Source: an uncultured Maribacter sp.
GTDB taxonomy: Bacteria; Bacteroidota; Bacteroidia; Flavobacteriales; Flavobacteriaceae
NCBI GenBank assembly: GCA_947498505.1
Contig: CANMKG010000002.1
Coordinates: 434,001 to 498,000 of the forward strand
Reading direction: 5' to 3'
DNA: 64,000 bases
The notes under the pieces are model-generated. The model was not told the origin of the DNA. It searched no databases and worked only from the letters and a program-made list of their open reading frames with translations. This document shows positions 27,194 to 35,306 of the stretch, piece after piece. The position numbers were made by a program, and so were the translations under genes. How positions within the stretch are numbered: position 1 is the first letter of the stretch; every line of letters begins with the position of its first letter.

Positions 27194-28105
27194 TTAACCA
27201 TTAACAGCTACAACCTCATTAACTTGGTCTCCTAACATGTTTTTTAACATGGTTTCTATTCCATTTTTCAGTGTAAATGTTGAAGACGGGCAACCACTAC
27301 AGGCACCTTGCAAAATTACATTTACCGTTTTGCTTTCTTTTTCGTAAGATTGAAACAAAATGTTGCCACCGTCACTGGCAACTGCGGGCTTAACGTATTC
27401 TTCTAAGATGTCTATAATTTTTTTAGAAGTATCATCTAAATTAATAGGTTCTGATTCTTCCGAACCTTTGGAAACGGGGCTTACAGTTTGAACTTTTGGT
27501 ACAATTTTATCGGAGACAAGTTGTTTGCCATCCATAATAAAATTACGAATAAGCTCACGCAGTTCCATACTTACGTCATTCCATTCCGCAACATCATATT
27601 TTGAAACGGAAACATAATTTTCATCAATAAAAACTTGTTTTACAAAAGGTAGTTGAAAAAGAGCTAATGCTAAGGGAGCATCTTTTGCTTCGTCAATGTT
27701 CTTAAATTCAAAACTTTGGGCTACAATTTTTTTACTTACCACATACTTCATAGTTGAAGGATTTGGAGTAACTTCAGCATAAACCGTTACAGGAACTTTT
27801 TTAGTATCTTCTTCTATAACCACAGGCTCTCCGCTATTTAAGTATTCAACTAATTGCTGAGCAACCTCATCCTTTACATCAGCCCATTCTACAATATCAA
27901 AACGTTCTAGCCCTATAAAATTACCCGAAACATAAACGGTTTTTATGAACGGTAAGTAAAACAGTTGTTTTGCTAATGGAGAATTCTTAGCTTCATCAAT
28001 ATTTTTGAATTCATAATTGTTACCATTGGTTAACAGGTGATTAGTGTCAAATTTTAATATAGCTGGGTTGTTGGTTTCTACTACGGTAATATTGTACTCT
28101 TTCAT
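27194..28105 (-). CDS. NFU-type iron–sulfur cluster scaffold with two N-terminal domains
   Basis: 303 residues. The C-terminal NifU-like domain (about 225–303) carries the cluster-binding CxxC in GACSGCPSSTF and is preceded by VASDGGNILF. Ahead of it are two copies of the Nfu N-terminal domain, at about 8–90 and 106–195. Both contain the stretch FKNIDEAK followed by PLA, then PF(I/V)K, and a VEW or AEW motif. Such proteins carry [4Fe–4S] clusters to target enzymes. The tandem duplication makes it longer than the usual 180–200 residues. It is transcribed away from the PorP gene from its own promoter. Confidence 0.93.
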   Translation of the reverse strand: MKEYNITVVETNNPAILKFDTNHLLTNGNNYEFKNIDEAKNSPLAKQLFYLPFIKTVYVSGNFIGLERFDIVEWADVKDEVAQQLVEYLNSGEPVVIEEDTKKVPVTVYAEVTPNPSTMKYVVSKKIVAQSFEFKNIDEAKDAPLALALFQLPFVKQVFIDENYVSVSKYDVAEWNDVSMELRELIRNFIMDGKQLVSDKIVPKVQTVSPVSKGSEESEPINLDDTSKKIIDILEEYVKPAVASDGGNILFQSYEKESKTVNVILQGACSGCPSSTFTLKNGIETMLKNMLGDQVNEVVAVNG

Positions 28106-28121
28106 ACATTCATATTTTTTA

Positions 28122-28154
28122 CAAAAATACGAACTAATTCAAAGGAATGAACAA
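28122..28154 (-). promoter_or_regulatory. Bacteroidetes-type promoter for the NFU scaffold gene
   Basis: On the minus strand, TTG (28154–28152) and TATTTTTG (28129–28122) are separated by 22 bases, ending 16 bases before the start codon. Confidence 0.55.
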
Positions 28155-28229
28155 CATAATAATGTTGTATTTATCTCGTTATACCTAATGTTCATAGGAA
28201 CAGAAACTCAATCTTACACCAAATCATAA

Positions 28230-29252
28230 ATGAAAAGTCGTTTACTACTACTATTTTCTTTTATTGTGATGGCTTTTCAAGCTGAAGCGCAGGAGGGAAT
28301 TCCAGTTTATTTTGATTATTTATCGGATAACTATTACTTAGTTCATCCTGCTATGGCTGGTATTAGTCAAGGAGGCAAGATTAGAGCTACCGCGAGAAAA
28401 CAATGGTTTGATGTTGAAGATGCTCCTAATTTACAAACCTTAAATGCGCATTTTAGAATTGGAGAGAGTAAAAGTGGTGTTGGGGGAATCATATTTAATG
28501 ACGCCAATGGTTATCATTCACAAACAGGTGTAAAATTAACATATGCCTACCACTTAAATATGGGAGGTGAAGATGTTCGAATGTTAAATCAATTGTCTTT
28601 TGGTTTAAGTGCAACAATGCTTCAAAGTAGGCTGGATCAATCAGAATTTAGATACAATGGCGTGGATAACGCTATTAATAATGGTGGAGATATAAAGGCT
28701 GCATATTTTAATGCAGATGTTGGTGTATCATACAATTTTAAGGAGTTCTATGGACACTTAACAATTTTAAATTTAATTCCAACTGACAGAAATTTGTATT
28801 CAAGAAATAGAGCTGGGGACCCCAGTGAAACTTTAATTGATAACTTAAGGAGATATTTAATATCTGCGGGGTATGTTTTTGGAAGAAATGAGGTTCAAGT
28901 CGAACCTTCTTTATTGTTTCAGATGACAGATTTTACAAAGGAAAAAACCATTGATGCAAATGCTAAAGTTTATAAAGATGTAAGTTTTGGTAGAATTTGG
29001 GGCGGTCTTTCATATCGCAGAAGTTTTGACGGTACTTTTATTAGTAATGGAACAGAGGTAAGGCAACAAACATTACAATTGTTAACACCAATTGTTGGCG
29101 TAAATTTTAAAAACTTCATGGTCTCATATAATTATTCTTATCAATTTGGAGATATTCGTTTTGATAATGGTGGGTTTCATCAAATTACTTTAGGATACGA
29201 TTTTGGACAAACGGAAAGAAGATACGATTGTTATTGTCCTGCTGCAAACTAA
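28230..29252 (+). CDS. PorP/SprF family type IX secretion outer-membrane protein (orphan)
   Basis: 340 residues with a signal peptide ending near FQAEAQ and the PorP/SprF opening in which YLVHPAMAGISQGG stands for the usual NPA-AG motif. A beta-barrel follows to a terminal LGYDFG strand, then a short Cys-containing tail (YDCYCPAAN). Family members sit in the outer membrane and attach or help secrete type IX substrates with the gliding-type C-terminal domain. Unlike the copy at 39276, it has no adjacent surface-protein or OmpA gene. It is transcribed divergently from the NFU gene and convergently with the VWA lipoprotein gene. Confidence 0.9.
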   Translation: MKSRLLLLFSFIVMAFQAEAQEGIPVYFDYLSDNYYLVHPAMAGISQGGKIRATARKQWFDVEDAPNLQTLNAHFRIGESKSGVGGIIFNDANGYHSQTGVKLTYAYHLNMGGEDVRMLNQLSFGLSATMLQSRLDQSEFRYNGVDNAINNGGDIKAAYFNADVGVSYNFKEFYGHLTILNLIPTDRNLYSRNRAGDPSETLIDNLRRYLISAGYVFGRNEVQVEPSLLFQMTDFTKEKTIDANAKVYKDVSFGRIWGGLSYRRSFDGTFISNGTEVRQQTLQLLTPIVGVNFKNFMVSYNYSYQFGDIRFDNGGFHQITLGYDFGQTERRYDCYCPAAN

Positions 29253-29284
29253 AAAAGAGCCTAAACATAAGAATAGGCCCTTTA
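29252..29284 (-). terminator. Terminator between PorP and VWA genes
   Basis: On the minus strand, AAGGGCCTA pairs with TAGGCTCTT (one G·T pair) and a T run follows, so it ends the VWA transcript. The same hairpin may also slow transcription from the PorP side, but the plus-strand T run is short. Confidence 0.7.
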
Positions 29285-29321
29285 ACAAACTATAATCAAT
29301 AATGTTCAACAAATTAATTGA

Positions 29322-30503
29322 TTAATCCCAAGAGTAATTTTTTTTGGCTGCTTGCTTTTTTAAAGCTTTGAGCATTGCGTTTTCCAGTTCTCCTTTTGTG
29401 TTATCACTTTGATTTTTGGTAATGTAAGCTTCTCTTTTTTTGTTTAACGATTTAATTTCTTCCTGTATTTTTTTGCGTTCTGCTTTTTTTTCTTGAATGT
29501 AGTTATCTATCTCGGTAGTAGATTTTCCTTTTAATTCTTTAGGTAAATCTTCCGATTTAATTTTTGAAATTTCAAAATCATTATCTTCCGAAGCATCAAC
29601 TAAATCCCAACTTTTATTATTATAAAACCTTGAACTTTTGCTAACAGTTCTTTTTATAGCAACGCTTTCTTCTAACCCCATAGCATTTACATCTTGCACC
29701 TCTTGAGCGGCGTATTTTTGTCTGCCTAAGCTACCGTATGAAATATAGGTTTTATTAAGCTTAGAGTTAAGTTTAATAATTACTTCATCAAAAGGTGTGT
29801 CAATATGTACCACTTTTTTATTATGGTCAATGGCCATATATTCTCCTCCAGTTAATGTTGCTCCATTTTTCCACTTCGTAGTAATACCTTGGTTGTAATT
29901 TCCGCAAAAAATGGTGTTTACAACAATATCTTTTTCTTTGGCATTTGTAACAGCATCTTTGTAATTTAGTTTTCCTTGTGTAAATGGCTCATTTCCAGCA
30001 ATAAATATCATTTTTAAATTATCCGGATTTTTCCCCCAATCAAGTTGTTTTAATGAAGTACTAATTACCTCTCCACAATATTCTTCACCACCATTTGTGG
30101 TCAGTGAAAAAAGTTTTTCCGAAATCTCATCCAAATCATTGCTAAAGTTTAGTACTTGTTGTACGTAACCCTCTCTGGATGATAAATCATCATTCCCATA
30201 TTGATACAAAGCTATTTGCAAATCTGGTCTTGAAGAATTACCACACTTTGCATTAGAAAATTCGTTTACAATATCCCAAAGTTGAGATTTTGCCTGATTT
30301 ATAAGTCCGTCCATGCTGTTGCTAGTATCTAACAAGAGAGCAATTTTTACGATGTTGTTACTTTTTTTTGTTTCTTCTATAATAGGTTCAGGAGATGTTG
30401 TGTAATTAGTGGCTAACTTTTTTGTTTCTGGTTTGCAGCCAAAAACTGTTGATACGGATAGCATCATAATTACTAGTCCGAGCATGTGTTTTATCTTTTT
30501 CAT
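29322..30503 (-). CDS. VWA-domain lipoprotein
   Basis: 393 residues with a lipoprotein signal (VFGC, lipid attachment at Cys23). A von Willebrand factor A domain spans about 52–240, with the metal-site motif D59-T-S61-N-S63 and a GNEPFTQG segment. The C-terminal third is charged and contains a coiled coil of Lys and Glu (about 330–365). VWA domains usually bind protein partners through a metal ion. This one sits on the membrane facing outward or in the periplasm. No MoxR ATPase or Bat gene is nearby, so it is not a standard Bat operon. The target is unknown. Confidence 0.85.
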   Translation of the reverse strand: MKKIKHMLGLVIMMLSVSTVFGCKPETKKLATNYTTSPEPIIEETKKSNNIVKIALLLDTSNSMDGLINQAKSQLWDIVNEFSNAKCGNSSRPDLQIALYQYGNDDLSSREGYVQQVLNFSNDLDEISEKLFSLTTNGGEEYCGEVISTSLKQLDWGKNPDNLKMIFIAGNEPFTQGKLNYKDAVTNAKEKDIVVNTIFCGNYNQGITTKWKNGATLTGGEYMAIDHNKKVVHIDTPFDEVIIKLNSKLNKTYISYGSLGRQKYAAQEVQDVNAMGLEESVAIKRTVSKSSRFYNNKSWDLVDASEDNDFEISKIKSEDLPKELKGKSTTEIDNYIQEKKAERKKIQEEIKSLNKKREAYITKNQSDNTKGELENAMLKALKKQAAKKNYSWD

Positions 30504-30739
30504 AACTTTTAGTTTTATGTAGTAAAAGTATTAGCAAGGTATTTCTTAAAAAACCAATAATGAGTAATTTAATTTGTTTACTTAGGGAAAGTAGCATTTG
30601 GGTGAGTAAAGCTATTCAAAGTGCTTTTTTTAACCGGTTTTTTAGGCAATAGGCATTTTTTAAAACCAATAAAATCAGCTAAGTTTACTTCATAGGTATT
30701 CACAAACTTGTTTAAAGTGTTGCTGAAATTAGAGATGAA

Positions 30740-32941
30740 ATGAAGGTTTATATAACTGTAATATTGTTTTTTTTAACAGGAGTGGTTTCTTTTTCTCAAG
30801 AAGAAGTAAATAAGCCGGTTTTTTTGATAAAAGGCTCTGTAAAAGAAAGAGAAACTTTAGAACCAATTTCTGGAGTTAATGTATATACAGATAGTGGATT
30901 TAGTACAACAACTAACAATATTGGTGAATTTGAAATTCGAGCAAGCAGGGGAGACGAGCTAACCATACAAAGCTTTGAATTTGAAACCGTAATATATACT
31001 ATACAAAGCGATGAGGATATTGAAGTTCTAGTTAGTGATGCTAAATATCCTTCTAAAGGAAGTTCATTTAAAAGGGAAAGAAATAGTATTCAAAAACATC
31101 AGTTTTATCTAGATTCTGCTAATTTTTATAAAGAAAAAAATATTGCTAAAAGTATAGATTTTGTTGCAAAGTCTATTTCGCAATTAGGAAGCAGAGGAAA
31201 TAAAAAAGAGCTTGCAAAATCATTATCTACCTTAGGCGAAATTTATTTATATGATAAGCAGTACGATTTGGCTATTGCTAACTTTAAGGAAGCACAGGAG
31301 TCATATAAAAGTTCTTTAACGGCACTTATGTTGGGTAAAGCTTATATTTTTAATAAAGAATATAGTGAGGCGGAAAAGGTGTTAACCCCGTTAACAAAAA
31401 TTACAAAAATGGTTCCTTTTCGCAAAGTCGAGTTGTATGAAACCTTAGGAGATGCTTATAAGGAAATGTCTCTTATTGACAAAGCTGTAGTGTTTTATAA
31501 CGAGGGACTTAAAATTGCACAGAAAAATCAAATTTCGTCAAAGATGACCGATCTTAACTCTAAAATTGCGGATACTTATGCAAGTGAAAATAGGTTGGTT
31601 GAGGCTGACGGGTTTTATCAAAATTCTTTAAAACTTTCCAGAAATCAAGCACCGCAAAGGGTAATTATAGAAGAAGAAAAAGTAGCGGATTTCTACAATA
31701 AGCAAAGCTTATATGATGACGAAATTAAATTGCGAAAAAAAACCCTTAAAGAGCTTAAAAGTTTGCCAGAACCGGTTGCTAAAAAAGTTGTAGGAGTTAA
31801 AAGTAATGACTCTGTTACAACACAACGTATAAATTATAAAATAGCCAACGCGTACATATCGCAAAACAAATATGAAGAAGCAATTCCCTTTTTAGAGCGC
31901 AGTATTGTTGAAGCTGATAAAGATGATGATTTGGTAGTGCAAAAAGATGCAACGAGAAAATTATCTGAAGTGTATAATTTTAAGGGCGATTATAGTAAAG
32001 CACTCAAAAGTTATCAAGATTATGTGGCGTTGGTAGACACTTTGTACATTAGAAAAGAACAGGAGATTTCGAGAGCAGCAAGGTATAATAGAGAAATTGC
32101 TTCTAAACAAAGTAGAATTACTGGTTTGGAACAAGAACGTGAGCTCTCGCAAAGTAAGTACGATTTGGCAGTAACGGAACAAGAATTGGTCATAGAAAGT
32201 AATAAACGTCAAAAATGGATTATATATACGTTGGTTTTTGGTATGGTTTTGACTGCTTTAACGGCGTTTTTCTATTTCAGAAGTAACAAGCAACAAAAGT
32301 TGGCTAATAATTTGCTAGCGTTAAAGTCACTTCGCTCACAAATGAATCCGCATTTTATTTTTAATGCACTTAACTCGGTAAATAATTTTATAGCTAAAAG
32401 TGATGAGCGTAGTGCAAATAGATATTTAACAGAGTTTTCAACCTTGATGCGGTCGGTTTTGGAAAACTCCGAGGAGGATTTCATACCCTTAACAAAAGAG
32501 CTGGAACTATTAAGTCTTTACGTGAAATTAGAACATTCGCGTTTTCCCGATAAGTTTGACTATAAGATAAAGGTAGATGAGCGTATAGATGTTGCGGCAT
32601 TTCAAATTCCACCGATGTTATTACAGCCGTATATAGAAAATGCCATTTGGCATGGACTTAGATATAAAAAGGAAAAAGGGTTTTTACATATTGATTTAGA
32701 TTATAAAAACAATCATGAAATTGGCATCGTTATAACGGATAATGGTATTGGAAGAAAAAAATCGGCAGCCTTGAAAACTCAAAACCAAAAACAACAAAAG
32801 TCTAAAGGAATGGGTAACATTAAAAAACGAGTTGCTATTTTAAATGATATGTATAAAAATAAATTGGACGTTTATATTACCGATTTAGAAAATAATGGCA
32901 CCGGTACAAAAGTTCAGTTCACACTAAAAAAAGATGCATGA
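30740..32941 (+). CDS. LytS-type sensor histidine kinase with TPR and carboxypeptidase-like sensor domains
   Basis: 733 residues: signal peptide (ends near VSFSQ), a carboxypeptidase-regulatory-like beta domain (about 28–98), TPR repeats (about 110–430), a coiled coil, one membrane helix (about 492–512), then the His_kinase domain with SQMNPHFIFNALNS (His538) and a GHKL ATPase domain (ITDNGIGRKK near 672, KGMGNIKKRV near 693). The large sensor part is periplasmic. The stop overlaps the start of the LytTR regulator (ATGA), so it is a matched two-component pair. The ligand and target genes cannot be read from the sequence. Confidence 0.94.
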   Translation: MKVYITVILFFLTGVVSFSQEEVNKPVFLIKGSVKERETLEPISGVNVYTDSGFSTTTNNIGEFEIRASRGDELTIQSFEFETVIYTIQSDEDIEVLVSDAKYPSKGSSFKRERNSIQKHQFYLDSANFYKEKNIAKSIDFVAKSISQLGSRGNKKELAKSLSTLGEIYLYDKQYDLAIANFKEAQESYKSSLTALMLGKAYIFNKEYSEAEKVLTPLTKITKMVPFRKVELYETLGDAYKEMSLIDKAVVFYNEGLKIAQKNQISSKMTDLNSKIADTYASENRLVEADGFYQNSLKLSRNQAPQRVIIEEEKVADFYNKQSLYDDEIKLRKKTLKELKSLPEPVAKKVVGVKSNDSVTTQRINYKIANAYISQNKYEEAIPFLERSIVEADKDDDLVVQKDATRKLSEVYNFKGDYSKALKSYQDYVALVDTLYIRKEQEISRAARYNREIASKQSRITGLEQERELSQSKYDLAVTEQELVIESNKRQKWIIYTLVFGMVLTALTAFFYFRSNKQQKLANNLLALKSLRSQMNPHFIFNALNSVNNFIAKSDERSANRYLTEFSTLMRSVLENSEEDFIPLTKELELLSLYVKLEHSRFPDKFDYKIKVDERIDVAAFQIPPMLLQPYIENAIWHGLRYKKEKGFLHIDLDYKNNHEIGIVITDNGIGRKKSAALKTQNQKQQKSKGMGNIKKRVAILNDMYKNKLDVYITDLENNGTGTKVQFTLKKDA

Positions 32942-33666
32942 AATTAAATGCTGTTTTAATAGAAGATGAAGCTAGTAGTAGAGAAATTCTTCAAAATTAT
33001 TTATCAAAATACTGCCCAGAGGTTCAAATTTTGGGAGAAGCTGCTACAATTAAAGAAGGTATAAGCCTTATAAATAAACACGATTTAGATGTTGTTTTTT
33101 TAGATGTTGAAATGCCGTTTGGTACTGGTATTGATTTATTAGAACAAATACCAGAACGCGATTTTGAAACCATTTTTGTAACAGCCTATAATCACTATGC
33201 GATTGATGCGCTTAATAATCATGCAGCTTACTATCTAATGAAACCTATAAGTATTGACGAATTAGTCAAGGCTGTTGATTATATTAAAGAAATTAAAGAG
33301 AAAGAGTCTTTATTAGATAATAAGGTGATACAACCTAAGCTAAAAAGTGTTGAAGGTAAAATTACCATTCCTCAGCAAGATGGTTTTCAAGTACTCAATA
33401 TTTCAGATATTTTATATTGTAAGGCAGATGATAATTATACTGAAATCTATTTAGATAAAAGAAAAATAGTGGTAAGTAAAACACTTAAGTATTTTGAAGA
33501 GGCTTTGCAGAATTTCTCTTTTGCCAGAATTCATAAGTCATTTTTGGTAAACGTAAACGAAGTGGTGAAATATAAGAAAGGTAAAGGAGGGAGTGTTGTG
33601 GTTTCTAATGGTAAGGAATTACTCGTTTCTGCTTCAAAAAAGAAAGAATTACTTTCTTATTTTTGA
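32938..33666 (+). CDS. LytTR-family response regulator
   Basis: 242 residues: a receiver domain (about 1–120) with the phosphorylation site Asp56 in VVFLDVEMP and the acidic pair Glu9–Asp10, then a LytTR DNA-binding domain (about 140–240) with the RIHKSFLVNVNEV signature. It overlaps the kinase gene by four bases (ATGA), so the two are translationally coupled. LytTR regulators bind repeated 9–10 bp motifs; I see no clear pair of such repeats upstream of the operon. The carbonic anhydrase gene follows after 18 bases and may be co-transcribed. Confidence 0.95.
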   Translation: MKLNAVLIEDEASSREILQNYLSKYCPEVQILGEAATIKEGISLINKHDLDVVFLDVEMPFGTGIDLLEQIPERDFETIFVTAYNHYAIDALNNHAAYYLMKPISIDELVKAVDYIKEIKEKESLLDNKVIQPKLKSVEGKITIPQQDGFQVLNISDILYCKADDNYTEIYLDKRKIVVSKTLKYFEEALQNFSFARIHKSFLVNVNEVVKYKKGKGGSVVVSNGKELLVSASKKKELLSYF

Positions 33667-33684
33667 TATACAAAAATGTATTAG

Positions 33685-34200
33685 ATGATTATAAAAACAG
33701 TTAGAGGAAAGACTCCTGAAATAGGAGAAGATTGTTTCATTGCGGAAAATGCAACAATTCTTGGAGAGGTAACTATGGGGAAGCAATGTAGTGTTTGGTA
33801 CAATGCTGTTTTACGAGGAGATGTACATTACATTAAAATGGGAGATAAAGTTAATGTGCAAGATGGAGCTGTAGTACATTGTACTTATCAAAAGTCACCA
33901 ACAACAATTGGAAATAACGTTTCAATTGGTCATAACGCTTTGGTGCATGGGTGTACAATTAAGGACAATGTTTTAATAGGAATGGGAAGCATTGTCATGG
34001 ACGATTGTGTTGTGGAGAGTAATAGTATTATTGCTGCAGGAGCGGTACTTACCAAAGGAACACATGTTCCATCGGGAACGGTGTATGCTGGGATGCCTGC
34101 GAAAAAAATAAAAGACATTAGTCCAGAATTAAGTCAAGGAGAAATAGACCGAATAGCTAATAACTATGTAAAGTATTCCAGCTGGTTTAAGGAGGAGTAG
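33685..34200 (+). CDS. Gamma-class carbonic anhydrase family protein
   Basis: 171 residues of left-handed beta-helix with hexapeptide repeats. The three zinc-binding histidines of the gamma class are all present (His65, His83, His88), in VVHCTY and GHNALVHGC. Family members include active CO2 hydratases and relatives (YrdA, PaaY) with other roles. The loop carrying the proton-shuttle glutamates of archaeal Cam is short here, as in CamH-type enzymes, so activity is probable but not certain. It lies 18 bases after the response regulator and before fabD. Confidence 0.92.
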   Translation: MIIKTVRGKTPEIGEDCFIAENATILGEVTMGKQCSVWYNAVLRGDVHYIKMGDKVNVQDGAVVHCTYQKSPTTIGNNVSIGHNALVHGCTIKDNVLIGMGSIVMDDCVVESNSIIAAGAVLTKGTHVPSGTVYAGMPAKKIKDISPELSQGEIDRIANNYVKYSSWFKEE

Positions 34201-34243
34201 AGCAATAATATTTCTTTTTTACATGACAACTTTAAATATTCGC

Positions 34244-34251
34244 TATTTTTG
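34244..34251 (+). promoter_or_regulatory. Promoter -7 element for fabD
   Basis: TATTTTTG, a perfect TAnnTTTG, ends 21 bases before the fabD start. The upstream -33 element is weak. Confidence 0.5.
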
Positions 34252-34272
34252 CAAATTCAAAATAGCAAAAAA

Positions 34273-35154
34273 ATGAACGCATATATATTTCCAGGACAAG
34301 GAGCTCAATTCGTAGGAATGGGTAGAGATTTATACGAAAACTATCCACAAGCTCAAGAACTTTTTGAGCAAGCAAATAAAATATTAGGTTTTTCAATAAC
34401 TGATATTATGTTTGAAGGTACTCCAGAAGAACTTAAAGAAACTAAAGTCACGCAACCTGCAATTTTTTTACACTCTGTGATTTTGAGTAAAGTAATGGGA
34501 GATAGTTTTAAACCAGATATGGTTGCGGGTCATTCTTTAGGAGAATTTTCTGCTTTAGTTGCAAATGGTTCATTGAATTTTGAAGATGGTTTAAAGTTGG
34601 TTTCTCAAAGAGCTTTAGCCATGCAAAAAGCTTGTGAAATAAAGCCAAGTACAATGGCTGCTGTTTTGGGGTTAGAAGATGAAGTTGTAGAAAAAGTTTG
34701 TGAAGAAATACAGGGGGTTGTTGTAGCTGCTAATTATAATTGTCCAGGACAGTTAGTAATTTCAGGAGAAGTTGTGGCAATAAATGAAGCTTGCGAAGCA
34801 ATGAAAGAAGCAGGTGCTCGTAGGGCATTGGTATTACCCGTTGGAGGAGCTTTTCATTCTCCACTTATGGAACCTGCTCGTGAAGAACTTGCTGCTGCAA
34901 TTGAAAACACCAAATTTAATACTGTTACTTGTCCAATTTATCAGAATGTAACAACGGTTGCAGTAAGCAATGCCGATGAAATTAAAAAGAATTTAATATC
35001 ACAATTAACAGCCCCAGTGAAATGGACGCAAAGTGTCCAGAACATGGTGGCTGATGGAGCAACATTGTTTACTGAGGTTGGCCCGGGGAAAGTATTGCAG
35101 GGTTTGGTTAAAAAAATACATAGAGAGGCGGAAACTACTTCAGGAGAAGCTTAA
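34273..35154 (+). CDS. fabD: Malonyl-CoA:ACP transacylase
   Basis: 293 residues from ATG 34273. An upstream in-frame ATG (34249) overlaps the promoter element and adds unconserved residues. FabD transfers malonyl groups from CoA to acyl carrier protein to start fatty-acid elongation. The active-site serine is Ser88 in GHSLGEFSAL, with Arg113 in SQRALAMQKA and His195 in GGAFHSPLM. The oxyanion region GQGAQFVGMG lies at residues 8–17. No other fab gene is adjacent, and the gene appears to be monocistronic. Confidence 0.96.
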   Translation: MNAYIFPGQGAQFVGMGRDLYENYPQAQELFEQANKILGFSITDIMFEGTPEELKETKVTQPAIFLHSVILSKVMGDSFKPDMVAGHSLGEFSALVANGSLNFEDGLKLVSQRALAMQKACEIKPSTMAAVLGLEDEVVEKVCEEIQGVVVAANYNCPGQLVISGEVVAINEACEAMKEAGARRALVLPVGGAFHSPLMEPAREELAAAIENTKFNTVTCPIYQNVTTVAVSNADEIKKNLISQLTAPVKWTQSVQNMVADGATLFTEVGPGKVLQGLVKKIHREAETTSGEA

Positions 35155-35306
35155 CCCATTAAATCAGTATTTCATCCAAAAAACATTGTTTTAACCTGTT
35201 ATGTAGGGTATTAGGTGTTTTTTTTAGTAATATTGTTTCCCAAATTTTACAATAGCAACCTAGTATTATGCTGTGTATTGAATTAGAATTAATTCAAAAA
35301 ACAGTT

